Part shown: piece after piece, positions 38,046 to 49,406 of the stretch
Layout: every line of letters starts with the position of its first letter
Position numbering within the stretch: the stretch's first letter is position 1
NCBI RefSeq assembly: GCF_009363755.1
Contig: NZ_CP045417.1
Location: forward strand, 434,001-498,000
DNA length: 64,000 nt
Reading direction: 5' to 3'
Source of the DNA: Halomonas sp. THAF5a
GTDB taxonomy: Bacteria; Pseudomonadota; Gammaproteobacteria; Pseudomonadales; Halomonadaceae
The notes under the pieces: generated by a model
Seen by the model: the letters and a program-made list of their open reading frames with translations, nothing else
Told to the model about the DNA's origin: nothing
The model's database searches: none
Position numbers and translations under genes: made by a program

Positions 38046-40250
38046 TCAGGCTCGGGCGGCGTAGGCGAAGAGCAGGGTCTCCTGGGCGCTGATCGGTGCG
38101 GCCCCGCCGGGCTGCTGCTTGGTATAGAGGCCGTCGCTGCCGAGCAGCCAGCTCTGGCAGTTGTCCACCAGATAGGTCTCGAGGTCCTTGCGGATCCGGG
38201 CGGCCAGCTTCTTGTCGAGCAGCGGGAAACAGGTCTCCACCCGGTGGAACATGTTGCGCGCCATGAAGTCGGCGCTGGAGCCCCAGGTCTCGGGCTTGCC
38301 GTCGTTGTGGAAGTGGAAGACCCGGGTGTGCTCCAGGAAGCGCCCGATCACCGAGCGCACCCGGATGGTCTCGGAGATGCCCGGCAGCCCCGGGCGCAGG
38401 CAGCACATGCCGCGGATGATCAGGTCGCACTCGACCCCGGCCCGTGAGGCGCGGTAGAGCGCCTGGATCAGCTTGGGCTCGGTGAGCGAGTTGCACTTGA
38501 TGATCAGGTGGGCGCGCTTGCCCTTGCGGGCGTGTTCGGCCTCGCGGTCGATCATCGCCACCATCTGCTCGTGCAGGGTGAAGGGCGCGTGGAGCAGCTT
38601 CTCGATGTGCCGCGCCCGGCCCATGCCGGTGAGCTGCTGGAAGACCTTGTGCACGTCGGCGCAGAGCACCGGGTCGGCGGTGAGCAGGCTGTAGTCGGTG
38701 TAGAGCTTGGCGGTCTTGGAGTGGTAGTTGCCGGTGCCGAGGTGGGCGTAGTGGCGCAGCTTGCCTCGCTCGCGGCGCACGATATGCATCATCTTGGCGT
38801 GGGTCTTGTAGGCCATCACGCCGTAGATGACGATGGCGCCGGCCTCCTGCAGGCGCGAGGCGAGCGCCAGGTTGTCGGCCTCGTCGAAGCGCGCCCGAAG
38901 CTCGATCACCACCGTGACCTCCTTGCCGTGGCCGGCGGCCTCGACCAGGGCGTTGACGATGGGCGAGTCGGCGCCGGTGCGATAGAGGGTCTGCTTGATG
39001 GCCAGCACCTCCGGGTCGCGGGCGGCCTCGCCGAGCATCTTCTCCACCGGGGTGAAGGACTGGAAGGGGTGGTGGAGCAGGATGTCGCCCTCGGCGATCA
39101 CCCCCAGCAGGCTGTCGGCCTTGAGCAGCGGCTTGGGCAGGCCCGGCGTGAAGGGGCGGTAGAGCAGCTCGGGGCGCTCCACGGCGTCGAGCACCGACAT
39201 CATGCGCGTCAGGTTTACCGGGCCGTCGACCCGGTAGAGGTCGGTCGGCTCGAGCTGGAACTGGTGCAGCAGGAAGTCGGCGAGCTCGTCGGGGCAGTTG
39301 TCGGCCACCTCCAGGCGCACCCCGCTGCCGTAGCGGCGCGACAGCAGTTCGCCGCGCAGCGCCGAGGCGAGGTCCGAGACCTCCTCGGGGTCCACGGAGA
39401 GGTCGGCGTTGCGGGTCAGCCGGAACTGGTAGCAGCCGAGCACGGTCATGCCGGGGAAGACCTCCTCGGCATGGGCGTGGATCATCGACGACAGGAAGAC
39501 GTACTCCGAGAAGCCCTCCTCGCAGAGCGCCTCGGGCAGGGCGATCACCCGCGGCAGCGAGCGCGGCGCCGGCAGGATCGCGAGTCCCCCCTCGCGGCCG
39601 AAGGCGTCCTTGCCCTCCAGCTGGACGATGAAGTTGAGGCTCTTGTTGACCAGCCGCGGGAAGGGGTGGGAGGGGTCCAGGCCGATGGGGCTGACCACCG
39701 GGATGATCTCGGTGGCGAAGTACTCCTGCACCCAGGCCCGCTGGGCCTCGCTCCAGTCGCCGCGGCGGCGGAAGCGCAGCCGCTGGGCCTCCAGGGCCGG
39801 GATCAGCACCTCGTTGAGGATCTGGTACTGGCGCGCCACCTGCTCATGGGCGATGCGGGCGATCTCGGCCAGCACCGAGCGGGGCGAGCGGCCGTCGGCG
39901 CCGGTGGACTCGTCGCCCAGCAGCACCTGGTGCTTCAGGCCGGCCACGCGGATCTCGAAGAACTCGTCCATGTTCGACGAGAAGATCAGCAGGAACATCA
40001 GCCGGTTGAGCAGCGGGTGGGCCTCGTCGAGGGCCTGCTCCAGCACCCGGACGTTGAACTGCAGATGCGAGAGCTCGCGATTGAAGTAGAGCCCCGGGTC
40101 GGTGAGGTCGGCCTCCGGGTCGGGCAGCGCCTTGGGCTTGATGCCGGTGCGGGTCTGGTTCAGGCGCGGGGCGGGCGTCTCGGGCAGCTCGCTGCCCGGC
40201 GGGTTCTGCCCCGCGTCATGGGGGGGGATGGGATCGCGCGTCTCGTCCAT
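38046..40250 (-). CDS. ppk1: Polyphosphate kinase 1
   Basis: The 734-residue enzyme makes polyphosphate from ATP through a phosphohistidine. YFNRELSHLQFNVRVLEQA is the canonical start of the N domain after an unconserved Pro-rich extension of about 45 residues. The catalytic region YAHLGTGNYHSKTAKLYTDY lies near residue 503, and the C2 domain includes IIRGMCCLRPGLPG. I chose ATG 40250, preceded by GGGAGC. It converges on phoX and lies just downstream of hemB. With ppx and phoX it makes this stretch rich in phosphate genes. Confidence 0.97.
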   Translation of the reverse strand: MDETRDPIPPHDAGQNPPGSELPETPAPRLNQTRTGIKPKALPDPEADLTDPGLYFNRELSHLQFNVRVLEQALDEAHPLLNRLMFLLIFSSNMDEFFEIRVAGLKHQVLLGDESTGADGRSPRSVLAEIARIAHEQVARQYQILNEVLIPALEAQRLRFRRRGDWSEAQRAWVQEYFATEIIPVVSPIGLDPSHPFPRLVNKSLNFIVQLEGKDAFGREGGLAILPAPRSLPRVIALPEALCEEGFSEYVFLSSMIHAHAEEVFPGMTVLGCYQFRLTRNADLSVDPEEVSDLASALRGELLSRRYGSGVRLEVADNCPDELADFLLHQFQLEPTDLYRVDGPVNLTRMMSVLDAVERPELLYRPFTPGLPKPLLKADSLLGVIAEGDILLHHPFQSFTPVEKMLGEAARDPEVLAIKQTLYRTGADSPIVNALVEAAGHGKEVTVVIELRARFDEADNLALASRLQEAGAIVIYGVMAYKTHAKMMHIVRRERGKLRHYAHLGTGNYHSKTAKLYTDYSLLTADPVLCADVHKVFQQLTGMGRARHIEKLLHAPFTLHEQMVAMIDREAEHARKGKRAHLIIKCNSLTEPKLIQALYRASRAGVECDLIIRGMCCLRPGLPGISETIRVRSVIGRFLEHTRVFHFHNDGKPETWGSSADFMARNMFHRVETCFPLLDKKLAARIRKDLETYLVDNCQSWLLGSDGLYTKQQPGGAAPISAQETLLFAYAARA

Positions 40251-40296
40251 GGAAGCTCCCTGTCGTCGTGGGGAAGGGGCGCGACCCTCCCGTCGG

Positions 40297-41461
<1,165 letters not shown>

Positions 41462-41520
41462 GGAGGGCTTGCGATTTCAGGGCCTGGCTTTCACAGGCGC
41501 CAACCTTCAAGGAGAACGGC

Positions 41521-42183
41521 ATGAGCAAACAGGTGGCGGTGATTCTCGCGGGGTGCGGGGTGCAGGACGGGTCCGAGATCTACGAGACCACCCTGACGCT
41601 GCTGCGCCTCGACCAGCTGGGCCTGGGCTATCGCTGCTTCGCCCCGGACATCGACCAGCATCACGTCATCGATCATCGTCACGGTGAGCCGGTCGAGGGC
41701 GAGACCCGCAACGTGCTGACCGAATCCGCGCGCCTGGCCCGCGGCGAGATCTCGCCCCTGGACGAGCTCGATGCCGAGGCCTTCGATGCGGTGATCCTGC
41801 CCGGCGGCTTCGGCGTGGCCAAGAACCTCTCGGACTTCGCCGTGGCCGGCGACGGCCTGCAGGTGATCGAATCGCTGACCGAAGCGCTGGCCGGCTTCCA
41901 TGAGGCGCGCAAGCCGATCGGCCTGATGTGCATCAGCCCGGTGCTGGTGCCGCGGCTGCTCGGCCCGGGCATCGCCGTGACCGTGGGCAGCGATCCCGGC
42001 GTCGCCGGCGCGATCAGCGCCATGGGGGGGCTGCACCGCAGCTGCGGGGTGGAGGACATCGTGCTCGACTTCGAGAACCGGGTGGTGACCACGCCGGCCT
42101 ACATGCAGGCGACCCGCATCAGCGAGGCGGCGACCGGCATCTTCAAGCTGGTCGATCGCATCGACGAGCTGATGGACCTGTAA
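41521..42183 (+). CDS. elbB: Isoprenoid biosynthesis glyoxalase ElbB
   Basis: The 220-residue DJ-1/PfpI-superfamily protein begins VAVILAGCGVQDGSEIYETT, the ElbB signature. It contains VILPGGFGVAKNLSDFA and GLMCISPVLVPRLL, which holds the nucleophile-elbow Cys. Glyoxalase activity has been reported for the E. coli protein, and its link to isoprenoids is indirect. AAGGAGA precedes the ATG. It stands alone, flanked by hemB and tatC on the opposite strand. Confidence 0.93.
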   Translation: MSKQVAVILAGCGVQDGSEIYETTLTLLRLDQLGLGYRCFAPDIDQHHVIDHRHGEPVEGETRNVLTESARLARGEISPLDELDAEAFDAVILPGGFGVAKNLSDFAVAGDGLQVIESLTEALAGFHEARKPIGLMCISPVLVPRLLGPGIAVTVGSDPGVAGAISAMGGLHRSCGVEDIVLDFENRVVTTPAYMQATRISEAATGIFKLVDRIDELMDL

Positions 42184-42218
42184 GCGCCGAGCCACGAGCG
42201 ACAGGCGCCGAGCGACAA

Positions 42219-42255
42219 GAAACCCCGAAGGCCTGGGCCTTCGGGGTTTCCTTTG
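42219..42255 (+). terminator. Bidirectional terminator between elbB and tatC
   Basis: GAAACCCCGAAGGCC (42219-42233) pairs perfectly over 15 bases with GGCCTTCGGGGTTTC (42236-42250), followed by CTTT. On the opposite strand the hairpin is followed by TTGTCGCT. It can serve both converging genes. Confidence 0.8.
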
Positions 42256-42294
42256 CTCCGGACGTTGCCAGGCCGTCGATTTGCAGCTTGCAGC

Positions 42295-43059
42295 TTATTC
42301 CTCGTCGGCGGCGTCCCGGTCGCGCTTGCGGCGCACCAGCCGGCCGAACAGCAGGCCCACCTCGTAGAGCAGGTACATCGGCACCGCCAGCAGGCTCTGG
42401 GAGACCACGTCCGGCGGGGTCAACAGCATGCCGATGACGAAGCAGCCCAGCACCACGTAGGGGCGCTTCTTCGAGAGGCTCTCCACGGTGGTGGCCCCCG
42501 AGAGGATCAGCAGGAAGGTGGCGATGGGGATCTCGAAGGCCACCCCGAAGGCGAAGAACAGCTTGAGGACGAAGTTCAGGTACTGGTTGATGTCGGTCAT
42601 CACCGCCACGTTCTCCGGCCCGGTCTGGGTGAAGAACTGGAACAGCAGCGGGAAGACCACGTAGTAGGCGAAGGCCGCGCCGCCGTAGAAGAGCGCGACG
42701 CTGGAGGCCAGGATCGGCAGCGCCAGCGCCTTCTCGTTGTCGTAGAGCCCCGGGGCGATGAAGGCCCAGGCCTGGTGCAGCACGAAGGGCACGGCGATGA
42801 ACACCGCCACCACCAGGGTCAGCTTGAAGGGCGCCAGGAAAGGCGAGGCGACCTCGGTGGCGATCATCTGCGAGCCTTCCGGCAGCAGCGCCATCAGCGG
42901 CTCGGCGACGAACAGGTAGATGTCGTTGGCGAAGGCGTAGAGCCCGAGAAAGATCACCAGGATCGCGATCACCGCCCGCATCAGCCGCGAGCGCAACTCG
43001 ATGAGGTGCTCGATCAGCGGGGCCTGGTTCTGTTCCTGGGGATCACCGGTGTTGCTCAT
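42295..43059 (-). CDS. tatC: Sec-independent translocase TatC
   Basis: The 254-residue inner-membrane protein has six predicted transmembrane helices and recognises twin-arginine signals. LIEHLIELRSRLMRAVIA at the N-terminus and VFIAVPFVLHQAWAFIAPGL with FGVAFEIPI are TatC hallmarks. The start overlaps the tatB stop by four bases. PhoX, encoded nearby, is a likely substrate. Confidence 0.98.
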   Translation of the reverse strand: MSNTGDPQEQNQAPLIEHLIELRSRLMRAVIAILVIFLGLYAFANDIYLFVAEPLMALLPEGSQMIATEVASPFLAPFKLTLVVAVFIAVPFVLHQAWAFIAPGLYDNEKALALPILASSVALFYGGAAFAYYVVFPLLFQFFTQTGPENVAVMTDINQYLNFVLKLFFAFGVAFEIPIATFLLILSGATTVESLSKKRPYVVLGCFVIGMLLTPPDVVSQSLLAVPMYLLYEVGLLFGRLVRRKRDRDAADEE

Positions 43060-43475
43060 CGGGAGGCGGGGTCCTTGTCGGCGTTGGGGGCATCGGCGGC
43101 GCGCGGCGACTCATCGACCTCGGTGTCCTGGCGGGCCCGGGCCAGGGCGTCGTCGAGGCGCTGCTCGGCGGGCGCGGCCTTGGGCCGCGGGGACGAGGCG
43201 GACGCACCGCCGTCATCCTCGGCGATGCCCTCCACGCCCCGCTTGACCTGCTGGACGCCCTCGTCGAGCTTCTTCTGCTGCTCGTTGAGCTTCTGGCGCA
43301 GCTCCTCGGCCTCGAGCTGGGCGCTGATCTCGCGCTGCATGCCCGAGACCGTGCGCTTGATCTTGCCGATCCACAGCCCCAGGGTGCGGGCGGCCTTGGG
43401 CAGGCGCTCGGGACCGAGCACCAGCAGGCCCACCACGCCGATGATCATCAGTTCGAGAAAGCCCATATCGAACAT
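43056..43475 (-). CDS. tatB: Sec-independent translocase TatB
   Basis: The 139-residue protein has one N-terminal transmembrane helix (MGFLELMIIGVVGLLVLGPE), the RLPKAARTLG amphipathic start and a long charged coiled-coil tail. The Glu in the membrane helix and the GPERLP motif mark TatB rather than TatA. It forms the receptor complex with TatC. Confidence 0.96.
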   Translation of the reverse strand: MFDMGFLELMIIGVVGLLVLGPERLPKAARTLGLWIGKIKRTVSGMQREISAQLEAEELRQKLNEQQKKLDEGVQQVKRGVEGIAEDDGGASASSPRPKAAPAEQRLDDALARARQDTEVDESPRAADAPNADKDPASR

Positions 43476-43481
43476 GGCGGC

Positions 43482-43754
43482 TTACTTGCGCTCTTCCGAG
43501 TCCTCGACCTTCTTCTCGGCCTTGACGTCGTAGGTGTTGACCCCCTCGTCGTCATGGCTGACGCGGGCCTGGGGATCGCTTGCCTGCTCGTCCTCGGCTT
43601 TCTCGCCCTTCTCCTCGTCGTTCATGGCCTTCTTGAAGCCCTTCACGGCGCCGCCCAGGTCGCCGCCGACGTTACGCAGCTTCTTGGTGCCGAAGATCAG
43701 GATGATGATGCCGAGAACGATCAGCAGCTGCCAGATACTGATACCACCTAACAT
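43482..43754 (-). CDS. tatA: Sec-independent translocase TatA
   Basis: The 90-residue pore-forming subunit has the canonical [20 protein letters not shown] helix and the [14 protein letters not shown] amphipathic helix, then an acidic tail. I chose ATG 43754, with AGGAA six bases upstream; the GTG at 43760 would add two residues and is too close to that site. It lies between hisE and tatB. Confidence 0.97.
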   Translation of the reverse strand: MLGGISIWQLLIVLGIIILIFGTKKLRNVGGDLGGAVKGFKKAMNDEEKGEKAEDEQASDPQARVSHDDEGVNTYDVKAEKKVEDSEERK

Positions 43755-43803
43755 ATTCACTTCCTCAGGTTGGGGCTCGGGGAGGCCCGGGGGCCAGTTG
43801 TCG

Positions 43804-44139
43804 CTAGGGTTGCCGTGCGGCCTTCTCGTCGTGTCCCGAGACGCCGAAGCGGCGGGCCAGCTCAGCCAGGACCGCGTCGTGGTCGAGGCCCAGGTGCGAG
43901 AGCATCACCAGGCTATGAAACCACAAGTCGGCCGTTTCGGCGATCAACGCCTGTCGCGCCGCCGCATCGCCGTGCTCGGCGTCCTTGGCCGCCAGCAGGG
44001 TCTCGGTGCTCTCCTCGCCGACCTTCTCGAGGATCTTGTTGAGCCCCTTGTGATGCAGGGCGGCCACGTAGGAGCTGTCGGGATCGGCCTGGCGGCGCTG
44101 TTCGAGCACGTCGTGCAGTCGGTCCAGTATATCGCTCAT
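43804..44139 (-). CDS. hisE: Phosphoribosyl-ATP diphosphatase (HisE)
   Basis: The 111-residue all-alpha hydrolase performs the second step of histidine synthesis. [20 protein letters not shown] and [18 protein letters not shown] with the Glu/Asp metal ligands are typical. I chose the ATG at 44139 (MSDILDRL); an ATG five codons upstream is possible. In Pseudomonas hisI precedes hisE here; no hisI is present in this window. Confidence 0.95.
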   Translation of the reverse strand: MSDILDRLHDVLEQRRQADPDSSYVAALHHKGLNKILEKVGEESTETLLAAKDAEHGDAAARQALIAETADLWFHSLVMLSHLGLDHDAVLAELARRFGVSGHDEKAARQP

Positions 44140-44163
44140 GGGGCAGGGTTCCATTGGTTGAGG

Positions 44164-45786
44164 TCAGTGCCAGGCTAGCAGCAGCACGCCGAGGGCGGCG
44201 GTGGCGAGCGCCGGCCAGGGCTGGCCGGCGGCCCAGTCGGAGAGAGGCTGCCAGGCCAGCGCCGCGACCACCAGCAGCAGGCCGAGGCGCAGTCGCCGTT
44301 GGCGATGGCCCTGGCGCGTCAGCTGGCGGGCGATGTCGCCCATGGCGGTCGACTGGCGACGGCGCTGGCGATGCTCCTGCTCGGCCCGGGCGAGCGCCTG
44401 GTGGGCGAGCACCGGCAGCTCCGGCAGCTGGCGAGAAAGCTCCGGGGCCTGGCGCTTCAGGGACTCCAGCAGGCCGCGTGCCCCGGCGCGCTCCTTCATC
44501 CAGCGCTCCAGGTAGGGCTTGGCGGTCGACCAGAGATCGAGGTCGGGATAGAGCTGGCGCCCCAGCCCCTCGATGTTGAGCAGGGTCTTCTGCAGCAGCA
44601 CCAGCTGGGGCTGCACCTCCATGTTGAAGCGGCGCGCGGTCTGGAAGAGTCCCAGCAGTACCTGGCCGAAGGAGATGTCCTTGAGCGGCTTCTCGAGGAT
44701 CGGCTCGCACACCGTGCGCACCGCCGCGGCAAACTCGTTGGCCCGGGTCTCCTCGCCCACCCAGCCGGACTCGATGTGCAGGGCGGCCACCTCGTAGTAG
44801 TCCTGATGGAAGAAGGCCAGCAGGTTGCGGGCCAGGTAGTCCTGGTCCTCGCGGGTCAGGCTGCCGACGATGCCGCAGTCGATGGCGATGTACTGGGGAT
44901 CCTCGGGGTGCTCGTGGGCGACGAAGATGTTGCCCGGGTGCATGTCGGCGTGGAAGAAGTTGTCGCGGAACACCTGGGTGAAGAAGATCTCCACGCCCCG
45001 CTCGGCGAGCTTCTTGAGGTTGGTGCCCTGGGCGACCAGCGCCGCGGTGTCGGCCACCGGCACGCCGTAGATCCGCTCCTGGACCATCACCCGGCGGCGG
45101 GTCAGCGCCCAGTGGATGGCGGGCACGTGGAGCAGCGGCGAGCCCTTGAAGTTGCGCTTGAGCTGGGAGGTGTTGGCGGCCTCCTTGGTCAGGTCGAGCT
45201 CGTCAAACAGCGTGGACTCGTAGTCGCGGACCACCTCCACGGGGCGCAGCCGGCGCGCCTCGGGAATCCGCGCCAGCACGCTGGCGAAGCGGTACATCAG
45301 CGCCATGTCCTGGCGCATCACCCGGTCGATGCCGGGGCGAATGATCTTGACCACCACGGCCTCGCCGTCGTGCAGCCGCGCCGCATGCACCTGGGCGACG
45401 GAGGCCGAGGCCAGGGGGTCGGGCTCGAAGCCGGCGAACGCCTCCTCCAGCGACATCTCGAGCTCCTCCTCGACCAGCGCCATGGCCTGGTGGCCGGGGA
45501 AGGGCGGCACCTGGTCCTGCAGGCGCTGCAGCTCGTCGGCGAGGTCCTCGGGCAGCAGGTCGCGGCGGGTCGAGAGCATCTGGCCGAACTTGACGAAGAT
45601 CGGGCCCAGGGACTCCAGGGCGAGGCGCAGGCGCTCGCCCCGGGAGCGCTCGCCGATCGGCACCAGGCGCAGCGGCGAGAGCAGGAACAGGCCGCGCAGC
45701 CACCAGGGCAGGCGTGCCAGGGGCAGCAGGGTGTCGAGGCGGTAGCGGGTGATCACCCAGACGATGCGCGCCAGCCGCAGGATCAT
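44164..45786 (-). CDS. ubiB: Ubiquinone biosynthesis regulatory kinase-like protein UbiB
   Basis: The 540-residue ABC1/ADCK-family atypical kinase supports ubiquinone synthesis at the membrane. The KxGQ motif is in [17 protein letters not shown] near residue 65. The catalytic-core segments [12 protein letters not shown] and [11 protein letters not shown] are present, and two C-terminal transmembrane helices close the protein. Length matches E. coli UbiB (546). ATG 45786 overlaps the ubiJ stop. Confidence 0.97.
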   Translation of the reverse strand: MILRLARIVWVITRYRLDTLLPLARLPWWLRGLFLLSPLRLVPIGERSRGERLRLALESLGPIFVKFGQMLSTRRDLLPEDLADELQRLQDQVPPFPGHQAMALVEEELEMSLEEAFAGFEPDPLASASVAQVHAARLHDGEAVVVKIIRPGIDRVMRQDMALMYRFASVLARIPEARRLRPVEVVRDYESTLFDELDLTKEAANTSQLKRNFKGSPLLHVPAIHWALTRRRVMVQERIYGVPVADTAALVAQGTNLKKLAERGVEIFFTQVFRDNFFHADMHPGNIFVAHEHPEDPQYIAIDCGIVGSLTREDQDYLARNLLAFFHQDYYEVAALHIESGWVGEETRANEFAAAVRTVCEPILEKPLKDISFGQVLLGLFQTARRFNMEVQPQLVLLQKTLLNIEGLGRQLYPDLDLWSTAKPYLERWMKERAGARGLLESLKRQAPELSRQLPELPVLAHQALARAEQEHRQRRRQSTAMGDIARQLTRQGHRQRRLRLGLLLVVAALAWQPLSDWAAGQPWPALATAALGVLLLAWH

Positions 45787-46442
45787 GAGGGGGCCTCCGC
45801 CGCGGCCAGGCGACGGCGCAGCCGGGCCAGGCGGGCCTCGAGGCGGTCGGTGGCGATCTCCAGCTCGGTCATGTGGTCGCGCAGCGCCTCGAGCTGGTGG
45901 CGGCCCGGCAGCAGGCGCGCCTCCTCGAAGACATACTCGCCGACGTCGGCGCAGAGCTCCTGGCGGGTGCGCAGCCCCCACTGGGCGAGGCTGCGCACCC
46001 CCTCGGCCAGGCTGTGGGCCGGGATATCGCCGAGCCAGCGGGCGAGCTCGCCCTCCCAGTCGAGATCGAGGTCGAACAGCAGGTCGCGGGTCGCCTCGAG
46101 CAGGTGGGGGCGCCCGCGCACGGCGAGCTTGCCCTGGAACATCAGCCGCTCGATGGGGGCGCCGCCGAGCAGCTCGCCGAGGGTCTCGGCGTCGAGCTCG
46201 ACCACCGCGTCGAAGGCCGCCTCGTCGAGGGCCTCCCCGTCGGTCGTGTCGGGGCGCAGCAGGTCGATGCCCGCCGGATGGAAGTGCAGGGTCAGCGCCA
46301 GCTCGGGCCGCTCCAGGCGCAGCAGGACACGCTGGCCGGCGAGCCGGGCCAGCCGCGCCGGGGCCGCGGGATCCCGGGCGAGCAGGGCGTTGAGGGTGCG
46401 TTCGAGACCGGCCAGCAGCAGGGTGGGAGACAGCGACATCAT
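45783..46442 (-). CDS. ubiJ: Ubiquinone biosynthesis accessory factor UbiJ
   Basis: The 219-residue protein has an N-terminal SCP2 lipid-binding domain ([15 protein letters not shown]) and a C-terminal coiled coil ([19 protein letters not shown]). UbiJ with UbiK organises the soluble Ubi complex and binds ubiquinone intermediates. Position between ubiE and ubiB is diagnostic. Two adjacent ATGs (46442, 46439) are both possible starts. Confidence 0.93.
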   Translation of the reverse strand: MMSLSPTLLLAGLERTLNALLARDPAAPARLARLAGQRVLLRLERPELALTLHFHPAGIDLLRPDTTDGEALDEAAFDAVVELDAETLGELLGGAPIERLMFQGKLAVRGRPHLLEATRDLLFDLDLDWEGELARWLGDIPAHSLAEGVRSLAQWGLRTRQELCADVGEYVFEEARLLPGRHQLEALRDHMTELEIATDRLEARLARLRRRLAAAEAPS

Positions 46443-46446
46443 GCCC

Positions 46447-47202
46447 TCACAGCTTGATGCCGCGGTGCAGGGCGACGATGCCCCCGGTGAGGTTGGTGTA
46501 CTCGACCCGCTCGAGCCCGGCGGCCTCCATCATGCCCTTGAGGGTCTCCTGGTCGGGGTGCATGCGGATCGATTCGGCCAGGTAGCGGTAGCTCTCGCCG
46601 TCGCTGGCCACCAGCTCGCCGATCTTCGGCAGCAGGCGGAAGGAGTACTCGTCGTAGGCCTTGGAGAACAGCGGGTTGCCCGGCTTGGAGAACTCCAGCA
46701 CCAGCAGGCGACCGCCCGGCTTGAGTACCCGGGTCATGGAGCGCAGGGCGGCATCCTTGTCGGTGACGTTGCGCAGGCCGAAGGCGATGGTGATGCAGTC
46801 GAAGCTGTTGTCGGGGAAGGGCAGGCACTCCGCGTTGGCCTGGACGTACTCGACGTTGCCGCCGACGCCGTGGTCGAGCAGCTTGTCGCGACCGACCCGC
46901 AGCATGGACTCGTTGATGTCGGCCAGTACCACCCGGCCGCGGGGGCCCACCATGCGCGAGAACCTGGCCGTGAGGTCGCCGGTGCCGCCGGCGATGTCGA
47001 GCACGCTGTGGCCGGGACGCACGCCGGAGCGCTCGATGGCCAGGCGCTTCCACAGGCGGTGGATGCCCATCGACATCAGGTCGTTCATGATGTCGTAGCG
47101 CGCCGCCACCGAGTGGAAGACGTGGGCCACGCGGGAGGCTTTCTCCTCGACCGGGACTTCCTGGTAGCCGAAGTGGGTGGTGTGCTTGTCACTGGCGCTC
47201 AT
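46447..47202 (-). CDS. ubiE: Ubiquinone/menaquinone C-methyltransferase UbiE
   Basis: The 251-residue SAM-dependent methyltransferase acts on demethylated quinone precursors. [20 protein letters not shown] and [15 protein letters not shown] (SAM site) with [17 protein letters not shown] are the UbiE signatures. I chose ATG 47202 ([20 protein letters not shown]), with GGGAG upstream. The frame stays open for 100 codons upstream through the repeat element at 47390-47487 and should not be annotated as coding. Confidence 0.97.
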   Translation of the reverse strand: MSASDKHTTHFGYQEVPVEEKASRVAHVFHSVAARYDIMNDLMSMGIHRLWKRLAIERSGVRPGHSVLDIAGGTGDLTARFSRMVGPRGRVVLADINESMLRVGRDKLLDHGVGGNVEYVQANAECLPFPDNSFDCITIAFGLRNVTDKDAALRSMTRVLKPGGRLLVLEFSKPGNPLFSKAYDEYSFRLLPKIGELVASDGESYRYLAESIRMHPDQETLKGMMEAAGLERVEYTNLTGGIVALHRGIKL

Positions 47203-47263
47203 GCCGTGGGGCTCCCGAATCGCTGCGGTGGGGGCGGGCCTGGCGGCCTCGCCGATGGGCGCC

Positions 47264-47293
47264 ATTGTAGCCCTCCCCGATGACGATTGTCTT
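47264..47293 (-). promoter_or_regulatory. Possible promoter for the ubiE-ubiJ-ubiB-hisE-tatABC unit
   Basis: On the minus strand AAGACA (47293-47288), 18 bases, TACAAT (47269-47264). The -10 is good, the -35 fair. It lies 62-91 bases before ubiE and downstream of the repeat element. The rest of the gap from 47203 to 47525 holds that repeat and nothing else I can support. Confidence 0.4.
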
Positions 47294-47389
47294 GACGCCG
47301 GGCGTCGCTTGGCACGATCCATGAGGGTGCCGGGGACAGACCGGAGAGGGGGTCTTATGCCAGGGGTGAGAAGCATCGCTTCGAACGGG

Positions 47390-47487
47390 CTGGCCATGGA
47401 TGGCCAGCACCGGTCCTGCAAGCGGAGCAGGATGCGAGAGCGAAGCAGGGCATCGGTAGCGCCCAGGGACGGGTTTACAGCGCTCCC
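47390..47487 (-). repeat. Dispersed palindromic repeat, inverted variant (copy 3)
   Basis: Read on the minus strand, the 25-base head at 47483-47459 matches copies 1 and 2 with two changes (GCGCTGTAAACCC to CTGGGCGC). About 50 bases of other sequence follow, then a different near-palindromic tail (CTGGCCAT with its mate, 47407-47390). The same head with a different tail indicates a modular repeat family. Confidence 0.75.
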
Positions 47488-47525
47488 TCGACGGTCTGTC
47501 ACCGGCTGAGCCGGCGAAAAGGATC

Positions 47526-47909
47526 TCAGAGCTGCTTGATCTCGATGCCCAGCGGCTCCCGCGAGGCGCCCGCCTCCTCGAGCCGGCGCAGGTAGTCGGC
47601 CCAGTTGGCCTCGCGGCGCCGGATCAGGTCATAGAGGTAGTCCCAGCTGTAGAGGCCGCTGTCGTGGCCGTCGTCGAAGTGCAGCTTCAGCGCGTAGCGC
47701 CCGGCCGGGGTGATGTTCTTGAGGCCGACGTCCTTCTTGCCCACCTGCAGGGTGGCGGAGTCCGGGCCGTGGCCGCGCACCTCGGCGGAGGGCGAGAAGA
47801 CGCGCAGGTACTCCACCGAGAGCCGGTAGGACTCGCCCTCGGCGTAGGTGAGTTCGAGCTCGCGCTCCTTGCGGTGGTAGTGCACGTTGGTGGGGATCGG
47901 GGCTGTCAT
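47526..47909 (-). CDS. DUF971 family protein
   Basis: The 127-residue protein begins [20 protein letters not shown] and carries the DUF971 core: [40 protein letters not shown] and [10 protein letters not shown]. The domain also occurs in gamma-butyrobetaine hydroxylases and iron-sulfur carrier-like proteins; a role in iron-sulfur handling has been suggested but is not established. It follows hslU on the same strand, a common arrangement. I chose ATG 47909, preceded by GGAGC. Confidence 0.85.
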   Translation of the reverse strand: MTAPIPTNVHYHRKERELELTYAEGESYRLSVEYLRVFSPSAEVRGHGPDSATLQVGKKDVGLKNITPAGRYALKLHFDDGHDSGLYSWDYLYDLIRRREANWADYLRRLEEAGASREPLGIEIKQL

Positions 47910-47966
47910 GATGAGGCTCCGCAGCAGCGTTGGCGGTGGGCGGCTGTCCCGGTCACCGCTCATGTC

Positions 47967-48025
47967 GGAGGCGCTGTGAACCCTTCCCTGGGCGCTACAT
48001 TTGCCCTCCCTGGCAAATGACCTCC
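47967..48025 (+). repeat. Dispersed palindromic repeat, copy 2
   Basis: A 59-base element identical to 24497-24555 except for two substitutions, one of which breaks a pair in the tail palindrome. It lies in the gap between hslU and the DUF971 gene. Confidence 0.85.
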
Positions 48026-48081
48026 TCCACGAGCGGTTCCCGGCGCCGCGCTACCCGTTGGCCCTCGGCTCGGGGCCGGGC

Positions 48082-49404
48082 TTACAGGATATACCGCGAC
48101 AGGTCCTCGTCCATCGCCAGCTCGCCGAGCTGGGAGTCGACGTAGGCGGCGTCGATCGCCAGCGGGCTGCCGAAGTCGCCGCCCTGATAGGAGGCCTCCT
48201 CGAGCAGGCGTTCCATCACGGTGTGCAGGCGGCGCGCGCCGATGTTCTCGGTGCCCTCGTTGACCTTCCAGGCGATCTCGGCGATGCGCGCGATGCCGTC
48301 CTCGGTGAAGGTGACCTCGAGCCCCTCGGTGGCGAGCAGCGCCTGGTACTGCTTGGTCAGCGCCGCGGAGGGCTCGGAGAGGATGCGCTGGAAGTCCTCC
48401 GGCGTCAGGGCGTTGAGCTCGACGCGGATCGGCAGGCGGCCCTGCAGCTCCGGGATCAGGTCCGACGGGCGCGACAGGTGGAAGGCGCCGGAGGCGATGA
48501 ACAGGATGTGGTCGGTCTTGACCATGCCGTACTTGGTGGAGACCGTGGAGCCCTCGATCAGCGGCAGCAGGTCGCGCTGCACGCCCTCGCGGGAGACCTC
48601 GCCGCCGCTGGACTGGCCGCTGCCCTTGGCGACCTTGTCGATCTCGTCGAGGAAGACGATGCCGTTCTGCTCCACCGCCTCGATGGCGCGGCTCTTGATG
48701 TCGTCCTCGTTGACCAGCTTGCCGGCCTCCTCGTCGCGCAGCAGGCCGAGGGCGTCCTTCACCGCGACCCGACGGCTCTCGCTCTTCTGCTTGCCCATGC
48801 CGGCGAACAGGTTCTGCAGCTGGCTGGTCATCTCCTCCATGCCCGGCGGGGTGGTGATGTCCACGCCCGGGCCCTGGGGAGTGACCTCGATGTCGATCTC
48901 CTTGTCGTCGAGCTGGCCCTCGCGCAGCTTCTTGCGGAACAGCTGGCGGGTCGAGCTGTCCTGGCGCGGCTCGTTCTCCTGGCCGCGGGGCGGCGGCAGC
49001 AGGGCGTCGAGGATGCGCTCCTCGGCGGCGTCCTCGGCGCGGTGGCCGACCTCCTCCTTGGCCTGCTCGCGGACCAGCTTGATGGCGGCCTCGGTCAGGT
49101 CGCGGATGATCGACTCCACGTCGCGGCCCACGTAGCCCACCTCGGTGAACTTGGTGGCCTCCACCTTGATGAAGGGCGCGCCGGCGAGCTTGGCCAGGCG
49201 GCGGGCGATCTCGGTCTTGCCGACGCCGGTGGGGCCGATCATCAGGATGTTCTTGGGCGTCACCTCGTGGCGCAGCTCGCCGTCGAGCTGCATGCGCCGC
49301 CAGCGGTTGCGCAGGGCCACGGCCACGGCACGCTTGGCGTCCTGCTGGCCGACGATGTACTGGTCCAGGGCATGGACGATCTCGCGGGGGGTCATCCGGG
49401 TCAT
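48082..49404 (-). CDS. hslU: ATP-dependent protease ATPase subunit HslU
   Basis: The 440-residue AAA+ unfoldase drives Hsl[21 protein letters not shown] matches the E. coli start. Walker A is [16 protein letters not shown], Walker B is [12 protein letters not shown], and the intermediate domain separates them. The C-terminus (LSRYIL) is the tail that activates HslV. It starts two bases after the hslV stop. Confidence 0.98.
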   Translation of the reverse strand: MTRMTPREIVHALDQYIVGQQDAKRAVAVALRNRWRRMQLDGELRHEVTPKNILMIGPTGVGKTEIARRLAKLAGAPFIKVEATKFTEVGYVGRDVESIIRDLTEAAIKLVREQAKEEVGHRAEDAAEERILDALLPPPRGQENEPRQDSSTRQLFRKKLREGQLDDKEIDIEVTPQGPGVDITTPPGMEEMTSQLQNLFAGMGKQKSESRRVAVKDALGLLRDEEAGKLVNEDDIKSRAIEAVEQNGIVFLDEIDKVAKGSGQSSGGEVSREGVQRDLLPLIEGSTVSTKYGMVKTDHILFIASGAFHLSRPSDLIPELQGRLPIRVELNALTPEDFQRILSEPSAALTKQYQALLATEGLEVTFTEDGIARIAEIAWKVNEGTENIGARRLHTVMERLLEEASYQGGDFGSPLAIDAAYVDSQLGELAMDEDLSRYIL

Positions 49405-49406
49405 GA

